DNA of 64,000 bases, from positions 5,334,501 through 5,398,500 of the forward strand of contig NC_135241.1 in the NCBI RefSeq assembly GCF_947623445.1, read 5' to 3'. Position 1 is the first letter of the stretch. Each line of letters begins with the position of its first letter. The stretch comes from Clavelina lepadiformis. Lineage: Eukaryota > Chordata > Ascidiacea > Aplousobranchia > Clavelinidae. Positions 23,836-37,997 of this stretch are shown in pieces. Below the pieces are notes generated by a model. The model worked only from the letters and a program-made list of their open reading frames with translations, made no database searches and was not told the origin of the DNA. The position numbers were made by a program, and so were the translations under genes.

Positions 23836-26478
23836 CTTACCGTTTACAAACGTTTAAAACTGAAGCTACAACATTATTATCACTTCAATAAGTTTGTAAT
23901 CTGAATTTAGATACAAATAGCAAAATACATTGAGTAGTTAAAACATAAATTATACATTACAAGCTTGGCATCAACGTTTAAGGTAGATTTTAGCTGGTAG
24001 GCCCAATACATAACCAGAGTAAACTTATGACAGAACTGGCGCTTACATAGCATTGATTCACCTTAAGTGGATTCGACATAAAGATTTACCCGCACTCTAT
24101 AAATACTTGAGTAATTAAAATTAAACCACAAGTACTTCTGTCGCAAAGACACCATGCCTATAACCAATCCATGCGATTATTTTATGAAGATATATTTTTT
24201 CGTTAAGTGACGCCCAGCAGCAATAAAACCAAACTTGCATTTCCAAGCGTAACGCGATAGTAGGTAAAAATGTATTGGCCTACGTCTACATGTCAGTTCA
24301 CAGAAACCCAGCTAAATTTAGTTGAATATTTTTAAAATAGCTTTCAATATCATAATAGTATATGATCAAGTGTGAGGATTTTAGCTTGGTGAAATCTAAA
24401 TTTCAGACTTTCAACAAACTGGAGCACTTTTGTCAGCAGCATGGAAAGGTTTATGATATGACTGCGATATCATTATTATTATTATTATTATTATTATTTG
24501 CCATTGAAAATTGATATACAAGATCGTTTGTTTTAGGATAAGATTTTTCACGGATAATTAGATAATAGTCACACAAATAAACTAGCAGATTACACGCACT
24601 AAATAAAGCAGGCTTATGACACCTGGAGTGGATTGTACTCCGGCTTAAAAGGCTTCTATGATCAGCTAATCCCAAACACAAATACGAAACATAGTAAAAT
24701 TGAGAGAGTTGTAATCCAACGACACAAATCCGGAAGATCGTGCAGAAATGTTTCATATGAGAGAGAATACGTTTGCAGTGTCCCATTGCTGCCTCGAGCA
24801 GCGTTTGTGTAAATATAAATAGCGATTTATCATTTCTTTTCCTTACATGGCGAACAAATTCTATATTGACATGTCGTGCTGCGTCCCGACACGATTCAGA
24901 GTTCATCAAATATTTGTGTTTATAAGAAAACCTAAGTCGAACCGCTGATTACTAAGTGCAGATCGTCGGGAATTGGTCATGTCCGCTGCCTGTCAGATAG
25001 GACAACTTTCGCCCGATCGCTGCAGTTAACCATTTACGACATCGAGTGTAGCTGAGTTACCGGTTTTCTTTTTTCTTGCTTTCACCAGACGATATAGCTA
25101 AGACCGCAGTATCAGTTTCCCAGAACTAGTCAAACGACATAGAAGTACAGGATGAAAGCGTTGCAAAGTAGATGCACAGTAATGATGCCTAAATTTACAG
25201 CATAAGCAAATGAAAGGATTTTTCAGAAGAAAGTATCTGTTTGTCAAAACCTTTGTAATAAAATAACCTCGTGATACTGAGGAAACAAGGATTTGCGTAA
25301 GACCGTAAGTTAATCGCGTAAGCAAGTTTATACAAAATCAAATCCGCAATTATATAGAATGGTTAATTAAACCATATCCTCGTGAACTACTTTTACATAA
25401 TCCGGCTTCTGTCAATAGAATGCGCATAAGTAGGAAGTTGGGTAAAACACCACATGCAACTTTCGATATTGCGTGAAGAGTATTATAGATATATCTTGCG
25501 TTAGCGATTAGCACAAGGAAGTTAAATTTTAACTTTTATTAACACAAACTTGTCTGCTTGAACAGTTTGTATAATTGCGCAAAAAATGTAAAGAACGTAA
25601 AAACAAACTTGCAACTGACGAGCGCCAAAGCAAAGTCATCCGTCCGCTGCCAACACGTTGTTAACATGGCTTAGTTCTTAGTGATACCGCAAGACCGAGT
25701 CGCGCAAAAGTGCACATTGTGGTAACTGATTGTCTAAATGAAGTTGCAAAGTACAGGGAATTTCGACGTATTCAAAAAGAGCAAAAAGTTATAAACTGAA
25801 AAAAGGAGCTTTTGGCAACATAAAAGGCGTCCAGGTTACAGATTGTTTTCACTTCCCGATTGTAAGGAAGCTTTTAGCAGAACATGCTGGTTTGTGCTAT
25901 ACACTGATGAATGGATAAGAACAAGATAACGCCTTTCACTGTTCGGCTGCTGTGAAAAACGTTTACACGTCTAGCACATATTGCTGGGTTTTGATTCAGG
26001 TGCTACTTTTATACAGAGCAATTTACTGAAGCAAACAGAAGTTGAAAGGATGCGGTTAACATGACAAACCCGATTAAGTAAACACTGGCCCATTGTAGTA
26101 GCCACTGTCAGACGATAACGAGGTCGAAATCTCCCACTCATCTTTTTATTTTGTCCACTGACCTTTGGGCATTTTAACCATTCAAGCGGTAATGTTCAAT
26201 CAAAACAAAACTGTTTGTGCGTTTCGGAAGTCAATGTTCCTAATCTATAAGGCGCATGAGATGTTATTTAGTGTAACAGATACTATTGAAGTCGAGGTCT
26301 AATTTAGAATTTTTTTCAAATTTCTGAAATATTTATATACAGATTCCTGATAATTCGGCAGGAGTAAAATAGTGCAAATTGAACACTTGTATATACTGAT
26401 TACCGCAAAAAAGGTACAAACTGCAGCGCAGCACACAAGGAGGAATCAAGTCCGGAAACTTAAATTCGATCCGAAAAG
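23836..26478. other. Intergenic region between the tRNA and the SBSPON-like gene
   Basis: No supportable gene. A 152-codon minus-strand open stretch (24451-24909) is unrecognised and its asparagine run comes from the (ATT)n microsatellite, so it is not called. The promoter of the SBSPON-like gene should lie in the right part; no motif was certain. Confidence 0.5.
24472..24498. repeat. (ATT)9 microsatellite
   Basis: Nine perfect ATT units. Confidence 0.9.
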
Positions 26479-29400
26479 ATGCTCCGTCACTTCTGCTTCT
26501 TCACAATTTGTGCCTTAATGTTTTTTGTGATTGACTCGGAGCAGTTTTCGGAGGCAGGATGCGCAGACATTAACCGCTGCTGCGGAGGCAAAAGTTCTTC
26601 CTGTAACTACGAGTACGGAGGACACGGAAGTCGTTACACAAGAACATGTTACTGTGACGAGTTCTGTCAGAAATCCGGAGATTGCTGCTCAGATTACGAG
26701 GAATTTTGTCTAAATCGAGGTAAGATTTTTCATAGAAATTGTAGTTCGAAATTCGAAAGTGTAAACCCGAGCTGTAGGTACCTACATAGGAATCAGTGAT
26801 GATTATTATGTGTCTTTGCCAACATAAAAAATATAACAGCGTTTTATGGAAATCGTTTTTTGTGCAACCGTGAATCAATTTCAAGATTACATGGTCTGAC
26901 AGTCATAACTAAAACTGCCGGTAGTGTGCAAACTTTACAAGATCTGAGATTAAAAGTTGCAATTTAAGAGAAACGTTTGCGGTGAAAGCCGATGAGCGTC
27001 TGATCGGAAAAGGATGTGTGATCTTTGATCCTTAAAGGATGATGCCATATTTGTATTTATGATTATATTTCCGCTATTATCGCATAAGCTGCATACGGTT
27101 GATAAAATTGAAAACAAAATGCTGCAAATACCATTTTATTGGTGTTAAAACATCAAACAACTGTATGAAATTGTAAAATATTTTTGTAAGCTCCAACCGC
27201 CAACATTTTGTTGTTTACAAATAGAGTTTAAATACAAACAAACTTTCGGCAAAAGATCTCAATAACCAAAAGAGTCTCGAAACAGCGACGTCTTGAACAA
27301 TAGATTTCCGCTGAGCTAACAATTTCGAATATTCTTTATGTTCATTATTTACGTTTTACAAAAGCTGGTGAAGTGATCGGTGATAAAAGTTTTGTCTGTT
27401 TTCATTTGCGCGATAATTAATCGGCAAGTGTGCCGTGCAGTGAACCGGATTACTGTCAAATATACAAGGGGCAAAGTCGTGCCTAGATAAACAAAGCTCG
27501 ATAGAAAAATTGGAAGGGCGACGCACCTGTCAGCTTTAGAGTGTTAAAGATTAAAACAATCTCTGCAGGTCGCAAAACTATATCAAACGAAATATAAAGA
27601 AAACATTCGAAAACCGCTTTTCAAAAGGTTGGGCAGGTTAAAAGTTGTCTTTCAAGTCATAAATTTTTAACAAGGTTTGGGATTGGGCAATTGCAACTAT
27701 GTCCATCAGGATATCCTTTAGTTTACTGCGGCGACTCATGTAGACGTAGTATAACTCTAAGTTTAATTGCAACTTCGAGCTTTCAAGTTGCGAGGTTGTA
27801 CAATATTGAACAACTCGAGAAACTGTTAAAAATATTGAGCAAATGTATGTAGTTTTACACTACTTACAGTAAATTTTGTAAGGGTTGCTGTTTTAGCGAG
27901 ATTAAGGCAAACGTACAAGGTACACACTTGCGCTATCACCCGATCCCCAAAATATAGAATACAGTTTTTCCGTATGGTATTCAACACACACTGATTGGAA
28001 GGAGGAGTGTGTTGTGTATGAAACGCAGGCACCTTTATTCGTACAGTCAAAGCGGTTGGTACAGCAGCACGTTTTGCTGCGCGGAGTGCGACGCACACGA
28101 GTTTGGTCAATAATAATCAAATAGTGGGTTTGTACTAGGTTTATTATTAATACCATGGACTTGTGTCGGGTATATAACGCAATTGATAGGTACTCATTGC
28201 GTCTTAGCTGAATTGTTTAAGCAAATTACAAGTCATCCTTTGCAAACACACGGAATACGGATCGTCGTCTACAGTCGAAAGTTGCCCACGGTAGCTTCAA
28301 TCCTAAGCAACTTTCGCTTAACCGCAACAGGATGAAAGTAACTTTAAAAATTTATTTTATTTCGGCGTTGCAGCTAACGCATGTTAGTCACCAAGCATTA
28401 GCTATACCTAACACGAATGCGTATTAACAACTATCTACGGCATCAGTCAGGTCAAAGTAGGTTTAGTTGAGGTTATCGTGGGCTTCCCGGTGCGCAAACA
28501 TGGAAGCAATTGGTTGTCACGGAACGAGTGCATGCTTATGGGTAAACAGGACTTAGCTCCTTTAAGACGTGCTCAAGCCGTATGTGTCTGGCGTTCACTA
28601 GCTGGTCGACCATTAACGCGCCATTTGCCAAGTTATAAATCGTTTTAATATCGGTTTGTTTTATCGGCGTTGTTTAAATGCCAAGCCCGACGCATTAACC
28701 GCAGTGATATTTGCTCGAAATATGATTCCCTTTCACGGACGTTCTTGCTCCGCGGCCTTTTCGTGCAGGTTGACTGTAGCATAACGGAAAGTTTGACCCT
28801 TTTAGCTGAGGAAACATTAAATTTTCCGAACGGAGCTTGAAACAATGCCTTATTCGGACGTGAATAACCATAATAAAGTTTACAACAATGTTGGAAGGTC
28901 AGAAGTAAACAAACGACGTATGAGCATACCAACTGCCGTTACACTAATTCAGCCTGAAAGACATTTTAAACGACGTTTTACAACTAGAACGACCTTCATC
29001 GCCAGTTGTGTCCGAAAATTGATCACTTTTTTAAAATATCAAACTTGATGAGATATACAGCATCTTGTTTTAGTTATTGCGTTTAAGTCAGAACCAATTA
29101 TGCCAGAGTTTTTACAAAGGGTTTGGAGCAACAAAAGTTGTAAACTCAATAATATGCACAGTAATATACGTATCGAGCTTCAAGTCCTGTTTAGGAAATT
29201 GACAAATGAGAAAAATGACATAAAAGAATGTCGGTCAGTAAATAATCATATGTGAGAAACATTCGTCAATATTCTATTATTGATCATTTGAAGAAAATTT
29301 CTATTCGCCATTTATTTAGATTCGTAAGCTTTAACACCGGTAAATAACCATACCACCAGGAGAAAAACATAGTATGGATTACCAGGTGCTGCAATAAAAT

Positions 29401-32400
29401 TTAAAGAACTACATTGACCCGTGATCAAATGCGTCATGAATAAATACGATCGTAGTGTTTTTGCGATATCTAATCGCTTAAAAGCGAGGTTTGGTTTGAC
29501 ATAGTTGTCGATTAAGGTAGATGCGTATACATGCTATAAAGTATTGATGTTTAAATAACGACCGCTGAAACCAATATGTAACCTTTTTGAGATGCGGTCG
29601 GTTAGATACACCTGCAAATGTGACGAAATCCGTGATTCATTTATAGTGTTGTCCACTCTTAATATGCGTCATTAAAAACAACATTTATACTTAAGTGGAC
29701 ATCCTCATTTCAACAAGGATGACTTAGCTAATTATGTTTTCCTCTTAAAACGGTTAATCCGTTATTGTGGGAGTTAAAAATATACAATATCGTTATCGGT
29801 TTTTAAACAACTGTACGCTATGCCCTTGTAGCTTTTTGCTGACTAACCACGATATATACACGCTTTTAAACCTAACACATGATCAAAGAAGGAACACTGA
29901 GTAACATTAATACCATTTCCAATCCTTTGGTCGCATCTCTCATGAGAGCAGGGACACACTGCGCTGTTGTGGGTCCGTCAACATCACTTAATCGATGGTT
30001 TTAGACGGTCCTGTTCGAAATTAATAATGAAGCGAATTATCAGAGTATTTTCTACCTATAATCTTCATTATTTCTCAAAAAACTCTTTCGTAAAGGAATG
30101 GAGAGTAGCAAATTTCACCCGACATGTGTTGGGAAATTTCAAAACGTCTTACAAGGGGTCGATGTCTTACACTGCTATCGATGTCTAAAAAAATGCATAC
30201 TTGTTCTTGAAATAATACGGTAACATAGGCGTTGGTTTGTAAAATGGGATAGTCACATTAAGAGGATTTGTTGGCAAGCGTTATGCTTTAGCTGTGCTGA
30301 AACGAATAAATCTTAATCTAACGTAGCAAAGCCTCAATACATGATGATGCGATAGCTGCTTTAAATAATTAACAGTCACTTCATCTCAATATCCTGCAAG
30401 TTGTGGATATATAATTACCTAGACATGAATATGGCCTTTGTGATATGCCGTAAACCGTATACACGTTAATTATTGCACAGTAAAGTCCATTATTGAATAC
30501 GGTTACATCGTATTCATATGTTATTGGTACGGATAGCATTAAATAGGAGAAGCATTTTCTTATAACACGGATTAAACCTGCGCATTTGTTCAATGGACAT
30601 TACCGTAACTCGTATGGTGAAGCCCCTGAATTGCACAAAAAAAATCTAACTAAAGTAAGTAGTAACCTATTCGTTGCAAACCAATACACTTAGCATGACC
30701 GTTCTATAAGTCGACAAGATAATTTTGTAAAGTGGACGCTATTCTTTTTGGAGCATGTTGGGTGCATTTAACCTTATCAACTATATGGTGATTGAGCTTT
30801 CGGCACCCTTAATGTGTACATGATAACATGCTGTTCATGTGTTTAGCAATACTCTATTGGTGTCAGTCAAAATCGAGTAAACTCCCTTCTACACTGAGAA
30901 GCCACATTTCTTAATACCTCGTAAGAAAAATGGTTTTATCTAAGAGCAATAAATTACGCACAAAAATTTATCTTGCACCAAACAGTTTCGTGTAAACTTA
31001 CGTTATAATTGATTGAACTTTAATCCTGTATAAGACAGGAAGGATTTTAAGATAAATCCAATACAACGCACAACTCAGCTCGGTCGTGGGTCATGATATT
31101 CTTAATAAATATTGAGTATAAGGATCGCGCCCAAAACGGTATCTTAAGCGAGGGGCGAATACGATTAAGGGTGCATGAAAGAGGAGCCGCAAAACCGGAC
31201 ACCCACGCACTTTTTCTCAAACTGCAAAAAAACAACGCAAACGAAAGCTTTTTCACATTTCAAATTGAAAACAAGCTGTTTTTAGAATCCATATACGACA
31301 CTATTATTGGTCCCAACCTAAAATGGTTGTGACTTATATCCTAAGAATTTTCGTTTACATTTGAAGTATAACATGCGGTACGTTTTAAGTAAAAGTTGGT
31401 AGGACGTCAGCGGTGGAAAAACGTTCAACTCAGTCATGTTCAGTTGTTCACGTCTTTGTACATTTAACCACCGCGACAAATTTTAGCTGCTCTTACTTCG
31501 GCTTCGTTGGTACTCGACCTAAAATGGAATCAAATAGGACAGAAATCGTTTACAGCGACATCGGGTCAGTGACTTGTCCAATTTCGTGACAGCCGTGAAA
31601 GTAGTATTTTGACCTAATATAGACAAACATTTAAGCGTATGCCAAGTTCAAAGAATTTAATACGAAGATAGAGTTATACCGGTGCTGGCATATCGTAGCT
31701 AAGTGGGGTTCAGCAAACCAATGGGGTCTTAATGCAAACGAGCGTGAAAACTTGGCCCCAACAAAGTCCATACGGAGAGTTGCTTCGTTGTTGCGGTTTT
31801 ATGCCATATGCTGAGCAAATATTTTTAGTCCTTGTCTGGGCTTGGCTTTTCTCAAAGTCTTCGAAAACCAAGTGATAAAAGATCTTGAAGTTTCTAATCC
31901 AAACGATTAGCATCTCGTAGATAAGGTTGTCTTAAGGTTGGATCTTGGGAATTGGTGACCGACAACATACGGCAATATTTGGTCAACCACGTAATGCTAT
32001 AATTGGAATTCGCGTGGGTCCTTTGGCATAGGAATAGCAAGCATTCCATAGCATAGGACGTAATGATCAAACGTTGGGCGTGCTCTTTTATATACATGCG
32101 TATCGCATAACGGCATAGCAAGCAGGATAGCGTGTCAAGGCAGGCGTTACAAATTTATATCAGCATCAATCCACTCCCGGGACAGTCGCGTAGTAAACGC
32201 ACTAACAACGGCTATCGGTTTCCGGGCAAAAACATGAAACGATTCCCGGTCAAACCTGATGTGTTCATCCGATGGCAAATGAAACGACACTACACGACGA
32301 AGCAAACACGCGTCGTTATCCGCAATTATTGACACTTCAAAGGCAAATATGACAACCTACGGCACGAGATATAAAGAAAACATTTACGATTATATCACTT

Positions 32401-35400
32401 TGGGATGACACAAAGTTTCAACGTTAGTTAGTTGCTGGAACCAATATACTGCCTATACCTCATTTGGTTAAACCCAGCAAGGTTGAGCTATGCATCCACA
32501 TGCAGTGTATTATGAATTGTAAAACACTTGAGTTGATGGAACTTCAAGATTTTAATTTCCTTACCTATCCAAAAAAATAAGAAATTTTCGGTCTTGCTTA
32601 AAAACAGTGACAGCGGCTCGCCATTACTAATAAATGTGTGAAGTAGCCGTTGTAAAACCTATTCACTTGCTTCTGTAAATAAAACGATTGCTTTACGTGA
32701 TGTAGTATGACTAATGCCACAGAAAACAAGCAAGTCTTTTCTTAACGAACTTATACCGTATAGAAAGATGAAAGGCTTATTTTGACGACCTTTAAAACGT
32801 CACCGGTGTAAATAGCATCGTGCTTAAGTTTAATAAAGATAACTTTGAGAGAGCCACAATGACAACGTCTTGTATAGCGTTTAAAGCAGTTTTATGCGTA
32901 ATGCTGAATACAATGACCTTTTTGAGAAAGATTTGGGAGAGCCAAACGTAATAGCGAAAACTACATCTTTTGTTACGATGACGTAGCCAACTGTGGTGAG
33001 AACCGATCTACTTTTTGCCCAATTGTTGTTGTTTGCCCAATTGAGTAAAACCGCCTAACTTTGCCGTTAAAACATGTTAATTCAATCAACAAGTTAATTT
33101 TGGGAGTAATAACACAGCCGTTTCAATATTTTTGTAAAAGCGCTGAGATGGAAAAAAGAGTTAGTTATAGTCGTTGACTGCCGTCTCCTAAGAAGATTAA
33201 TCAGAAGTGGTTAGTGCAAAAAACAGCGTGATTTCTACTTTTCTAGGTTCTTAAAACCGAGTTTGTGTTCTCTAATTAATCTTTTTGTGATAGCAAAGCG
33301 TCGTTATATATCCGATCCGCTATCTATCCCGCTATATACAAATAAAACAGCGATTGCTATAATTTGAACACAATTATATTCGGGCAGGAAAATTGTTTTT
33401 CACCTACACGCATAATAATCGACGCGAGTACTTGTCTCAAGCAAACGCTATTATCTAATCATAGCCCGAATTTCACAATTTTTGTTGATTCACAAAAAAC
33501 ATTCGGTTCATTTGTGTGGTGTAAAATTTACCACTTCAAAAGATAGCATATACTGTAGTTCGACGATTTGCCGCAAGTGTCAAAACGTTCGTTCGCACCG
33601 GCTGTGTATATATACTAGCGCCGTGGGTGGCCAATTAATTAATAAAGAAACACAAAGGCAGAAATTCCTGTGTTTTCAGCCTACATAAACCAATTCGTCA
33701 CAATGTTGAGCTAGAAATAACATGAACGGACGATCCCGCATACGTTAAAGAAAACATGCTGAGAAAGTTTCGATACAAAACTAACTGAAAGGTCTCGGTG
33801 TAAGATTTGCAAAGAAGCTGTGTACCAAGTAAAAGTATAATCGTAAGATACTGCAGGAAAATGGTGAAGTTCGAACGTTTTCGTACCCACTAAAGTATTA
33901 CGCAAACATTTAGCTTTGTGAACGCTTTAGTTGTAAAACCCCTGGTAAAACTATAGAACCTTTGAAGCAAAATGAAAGGAAATCCCATACCGCATCACCT
34001 CACGTTTAACCTTCATCGTTTTCACCAACACAAGAATAGAAAAAAGTAAACCATTAACGTGCACTTTCTCATTTTAACATAAGGTCATTTTCACATGGTC
34101 ATTTATTGTTTGTGACAATATTAGTCATAGAAGGAAAAGCAAACTTCGATGTTGAAACGGGGCGCGGCCGGAAAACAGGAAGAAAATTAGACCAATTCAA
34201 TGCTATGTTCAGCGATACGTCACTCACTGCTTTTCTTGTAGTTATACCTACGTTATGGTCACGTGATTTCTCTATGATGTTTTAGATTTTACTGAAGGTT
34301 GTTTACTGTATAATCGTTACCGTATGGTGCGTGTTGTTGACGAAATATGAACAAAATGTCCGCGTTTGTAATGTCGGCATTGACCTAGGTGTAATGTGAT
34401 ACCCTGACATAGAATGTCTTCAATTTCACGAAGCCCGTCATAGAAATGAAAAGGTAAATCTAATTTAAATATAAGAATAGGTTACGGAGCATCCGATCAA
34501 CGCAATGTCGCTACAGATTAGAATCCTATTCGTTTGAAGGTTAGTTGTTTGAATAGATGTCCTGCTGTTATAAACTACGGGGAATTGCGTAGGCTTAAAC
34601 GATTGTCAAGTATAAAACAGCGTTGTGAAAATGTCTTTCTATTATGCGGCGAATCATTTCAATGGTAAGTTCCCTGGCCTCATCTGTCTTGTTTCGTTGT
34701 CGTTTACTTGGCGGTAAAATCTTTACACGGTCGCCTGTAGGCTGATAAAACCCACCTTGATGCGTGATCAGTCTAGTGCAATACATCAAGTTTGATTTGA
34801 AAAACGGTCTTACAGTAAAAATGGTTGTCAAATGCTTCCGAAACGTATACGAATGATTCGGCATAAATTTGCGGTGTTCCAAACGCTCGTTTTACAGGAT
34901 TTTAATTGTAGTATAGCGTGTGTTTCTACACCACAGTGACTATCCTGTCATCTGTATAGCAATTGTCTACAATTTAAAGTCTGTGTTTAAATAACCTCAA
35001 AAAGACTTTATTCTTCATATGTCATATTATGAAAAACTCTTACGCTGGAAAAGTACGTCAGAAAAGACAATCACATAGACACGTGACAAAGTTGCACTTA
35101 CAAATCTCATTATTTTGAAGCACAAGACTGCATTATGACGTACTGGAGTCACTGGAGCCATTGCACAGCCCGATGTGGACGAGGAACTCGCGAAAGAAGA
35201 AGACAGATCCACATCCAGCCATCCGGAGGAGGAAAACCATGCGGGTCAAGGAGACAGAGAAAAGCGTGTTATCACACTGACAGAAGATGTAGAAACAGTG
35301 GTAAGTTTAACAGAAAGTGGTGACAATGCAAAGAGTTTCCAAATTCCTAGGAAAGTGTAGCAAATAATGTGTATTTGAATTATAAGTGACCAGCGTATTA

Positions 35401-36684
35401 TGTAAAGTAAGTTGATCTAACATTACGTTAAAGACGTATAATATTTGCTTCAGTATATTATGAATCATCTGGATGTGCTTCAGAAAATTCGCCCTTTAAA
35501 AATTTATAAAGACAGCGCTCAATATTTATAAAAGATAAGATAAGTTGCCAACAATTATAGCAAGTTCATTTGATGTTTACTCTTGCAGAGATTGCGCAGT
35601 TACTGCCTGCAAACTTGAACAGAAAGCGAAACGAACCGGACAAGTGGGAGAGGCCAAGCGTAATGAAAAAGATAGCTGCTAGAAAGAAAAGGTAATTTAA
35701 TTATCCAATAAAAAACTGAGTCACAGCCCTTTATTAAACGTCCAATGTATTTATACACTCTTTGAACTGTACGCTTACTCGGTGAGTTAACTCAACTTTG
35801 ACTTTCAAGCGTTTTGAAAATTACATTGTGAATGACATTTGGCACATGGCGACACTTATACTTAACTATATAAACCTTCTGTATTTCCATTATAATTCGC
35901 CTAGCCGGTTTTGGCATGATTTGAGTGATGCATTTTTTTGATTCTTTTCAAACACTTGAAAATTATCTTATCAGTTTACGTGGTTTATGCAATGTCACGC
36001 TGCTAAAATCAAAGAAAATGTTGTTACAGTGTACATTGTTGTAATCACCAGCTATGTTCGTCTCACTTTCTGATCATTTTGTAGCTATTGCATACACTAC
36101 CGGATAACATACGTGGCGTGGTACTGCCGCTATGCGTCGCCCTATCACGTACTCAAGCCTGGTTCGGAAGTCTGCGCTGAATGTCACGATACAGCGATGA
36201 ACAAAGAAGGACATTGCCAAGGTAAGTGTAATTGTTCAGAACGGTTGGAGAAATTTCTTTTTTGGCATTATCTGAAAACTATTTTCAAAAAGAATGGAGA
36301 CACAAATTTCATTTAAATAAGCTTGTCAGACAATAGTTAGGCCTATAGAGTCTGGAATAGATATAGGTCGTTATAATCCTCAAGATTAAAAATACATGTG
36401 AACCCCGTTGGCACGTAAGAAAGTTATGATAACCATAACATTACTCACGTTACTGTAAGAACCCAAAAATCTCCAAATTAAACCTTACAGCAGCAACGGA
36501 GGTAAAGCTCCCGCTTACAGCATTCTTATATTGTGTTTTAATTACAGGCGCGACGGTGGGCATGGTAAGCCGTTGGAGGGCGATGTTGGGTCGATCTTGC
36601 TACGGATCTTGGGAGAGTATTGGAGAGGTGGAAGAAAATTGCACGTGCGGAGAAACGCAAGGAAAAGATTTTATTTTTGTTTGA
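26479..36684 (+). CDS. SBSPON-like secreted somatomedin B / thrombospondin type 1 protein
   Basis: Five exons: 26479-26719, 35121-35300, 35589-35691, 36085-36221, 36548-36684 (TGA). All phases match and give about 265 residues, close to human SBSPON (about 264). Exon 1 encodes a signal peptide and a cysteine-rich somatomedin B domain (RCC...CYC...FC...DCC...FC). Exon 2 encodes a TSP1 repeat (YWSHWSHCTARCGRGTRERR). The last exons hold the family's C-terminal Cys module (YCIHYRI, VCAECHDTAM, SCYGSW, CTCG). The product should be secreted and matrix-associated; its molecular role is poorly known in the family. The exon spacing is uneven: an intron of about 8.4 kb follows exon 1 while the rest fit in 1.6 kb. 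Exon 1 could belong to a separate SMB protein if exon 2 had its own start, but phase and domain order favour one gene. Confidence 0.9.
26720..35120 (+). other. 8.4-kb first intron of the SBSPON-like gene
   Basis: No spliced gene or RNA gene was recognised on either strand. Short open stretches, for example 31093-31332 (+) and 34595-34882 (-), lack homology and splice support. The intron is far longer than most others in the window, so it may hold enhancers or old insertions; I could identify neither by eye. Confidence 0.6.
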
Positions 36685-37997
36685 GAAAAGGATTTTTTTG
36701 CAGTTTGTTCCTATTTTCTGTACGAAAAATGTGTTGTTCTCATCCGGAGGTCCTTTGCTTAAGTGTTAGACGAAATTTTTCATGATAAAAACTTTGCGAA
36801 TTCAGATGAAAATCAAGTACAGTTATAATTGCTTTATACCTTTTTTGGAATTTATAATTTTGGAAAAATTTATACTTTTAACGGCATACAAGCTAATGAA
36901 ACCCACAGGCGGGAAGCACATATCTTATCAATTTCTACCTCTATCATTCTAGTCTGCCTTAAACTTGTAGCATTAGCACAAAGCAATAACATTGTTGCGC
37001 GACATTGTTGTCGACACGAGTGATAAAAAAAGTCTTGAATCATCCCGAAATTCGTTTGCATTGGTGTTTTTCCAATAAGGTGTAGGCGATATGTGAACGT
37101 GTGTCAAGCCCTACTTCGGTTTTTAAAGGAAAGTTTGGATACCGCTACAACAGTGACAACCACGACTGGCGATATCGTACTTCTGATGTTATTGAGTGTT
37201 GCTGAGCTTTTTCGTCATTTTTTGTTTTTTTGTTAGTATAATATCGTTACAACCGATATAAGAAACAAGTTACGCTTTAAACATTATATCTTTATCGCAG
37301 TGTATTGTTTCTCTATACTTTATACATTTTGCATCCCTTTCATATACTTTCGTACGAAGAATATAGCTTAAATGGCTGGACCGAATCCACCAGTTTCCCA
37401 TCACCCTATCGTACAAACTCTGTTTGATTTCGTTGTTGCTGTGCATTGTTTGTCCATACCATCAGCATACTATTATATTACTTTTGCCTTTTTCTGTTTA
37501 TTCAGTAAACGTTTGCCTGTTTTTCTTAGAGAGTGCCTGTATTTTATAAGCTGACATATTGCTTGCTGTAAGTTGAGATCGCTAAAAGCGTCACCAGCAA
37601 TTCAAAATATTTGGTCAGTTTTCAAATTAATGTTAAAGGAGATTTCTCCATGTTGTATAGTTGCAATTTGCTGATACCAATGTCCTATGGGATAAATTAG
37701 TTTCGTAAAATAAAACAAACAGCCTTCATTCGGTCAACCTGGCGTCTGCATTTATCAATAAAACAAAATACAAGGAAAATTCGTGTTTTGTTCAATCAAG
37801 AGAGAAAACACAATCATAACAATCAGAATTATGCATGATATGTGGATTGATTTATAGATTGATTGATGTCAGCTATGACAAATCAAAGCAATTAAACGAA
37901 TTCTAGTTTAGATTTGATTTGCAGTAATCAATCAACAGAGATAAATACAATTAACAGAACAATTAGTAATGCTAGTGCTACAACGTGGTCTGCTCGT
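36685..37997. other. Convergent intergenic region between SBSPON-like and SGPL1
   Basis: Lies between the stop codons of two converging genes and should contain both 3' UTRs and polyadenylation sites. No gene is recognised here. Confidence 0.5.

Noticed and set aside
23710-23904. Open stretch through the tRNA gene
   Set aside because: It is an accidental frame across tRNA-Arg and its flanks.
24451-24909. 152-codon open stretch on the minus strand
   Set aside because: No homology recognised, an Asn run produced by an (ATT)n microsatellite, and no splice or domain support.
31093-31332. 79-codon frame in the SBSPON-like intron
   Set aside because: The amino-acid composition looks plausible, but no family, start context or neighbouring exon was found.
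34595-34882. 95-codon minus-strand frame in the SBSPON-like intron
   Set aside because: Not recognised and without splice-consistent neighbours.
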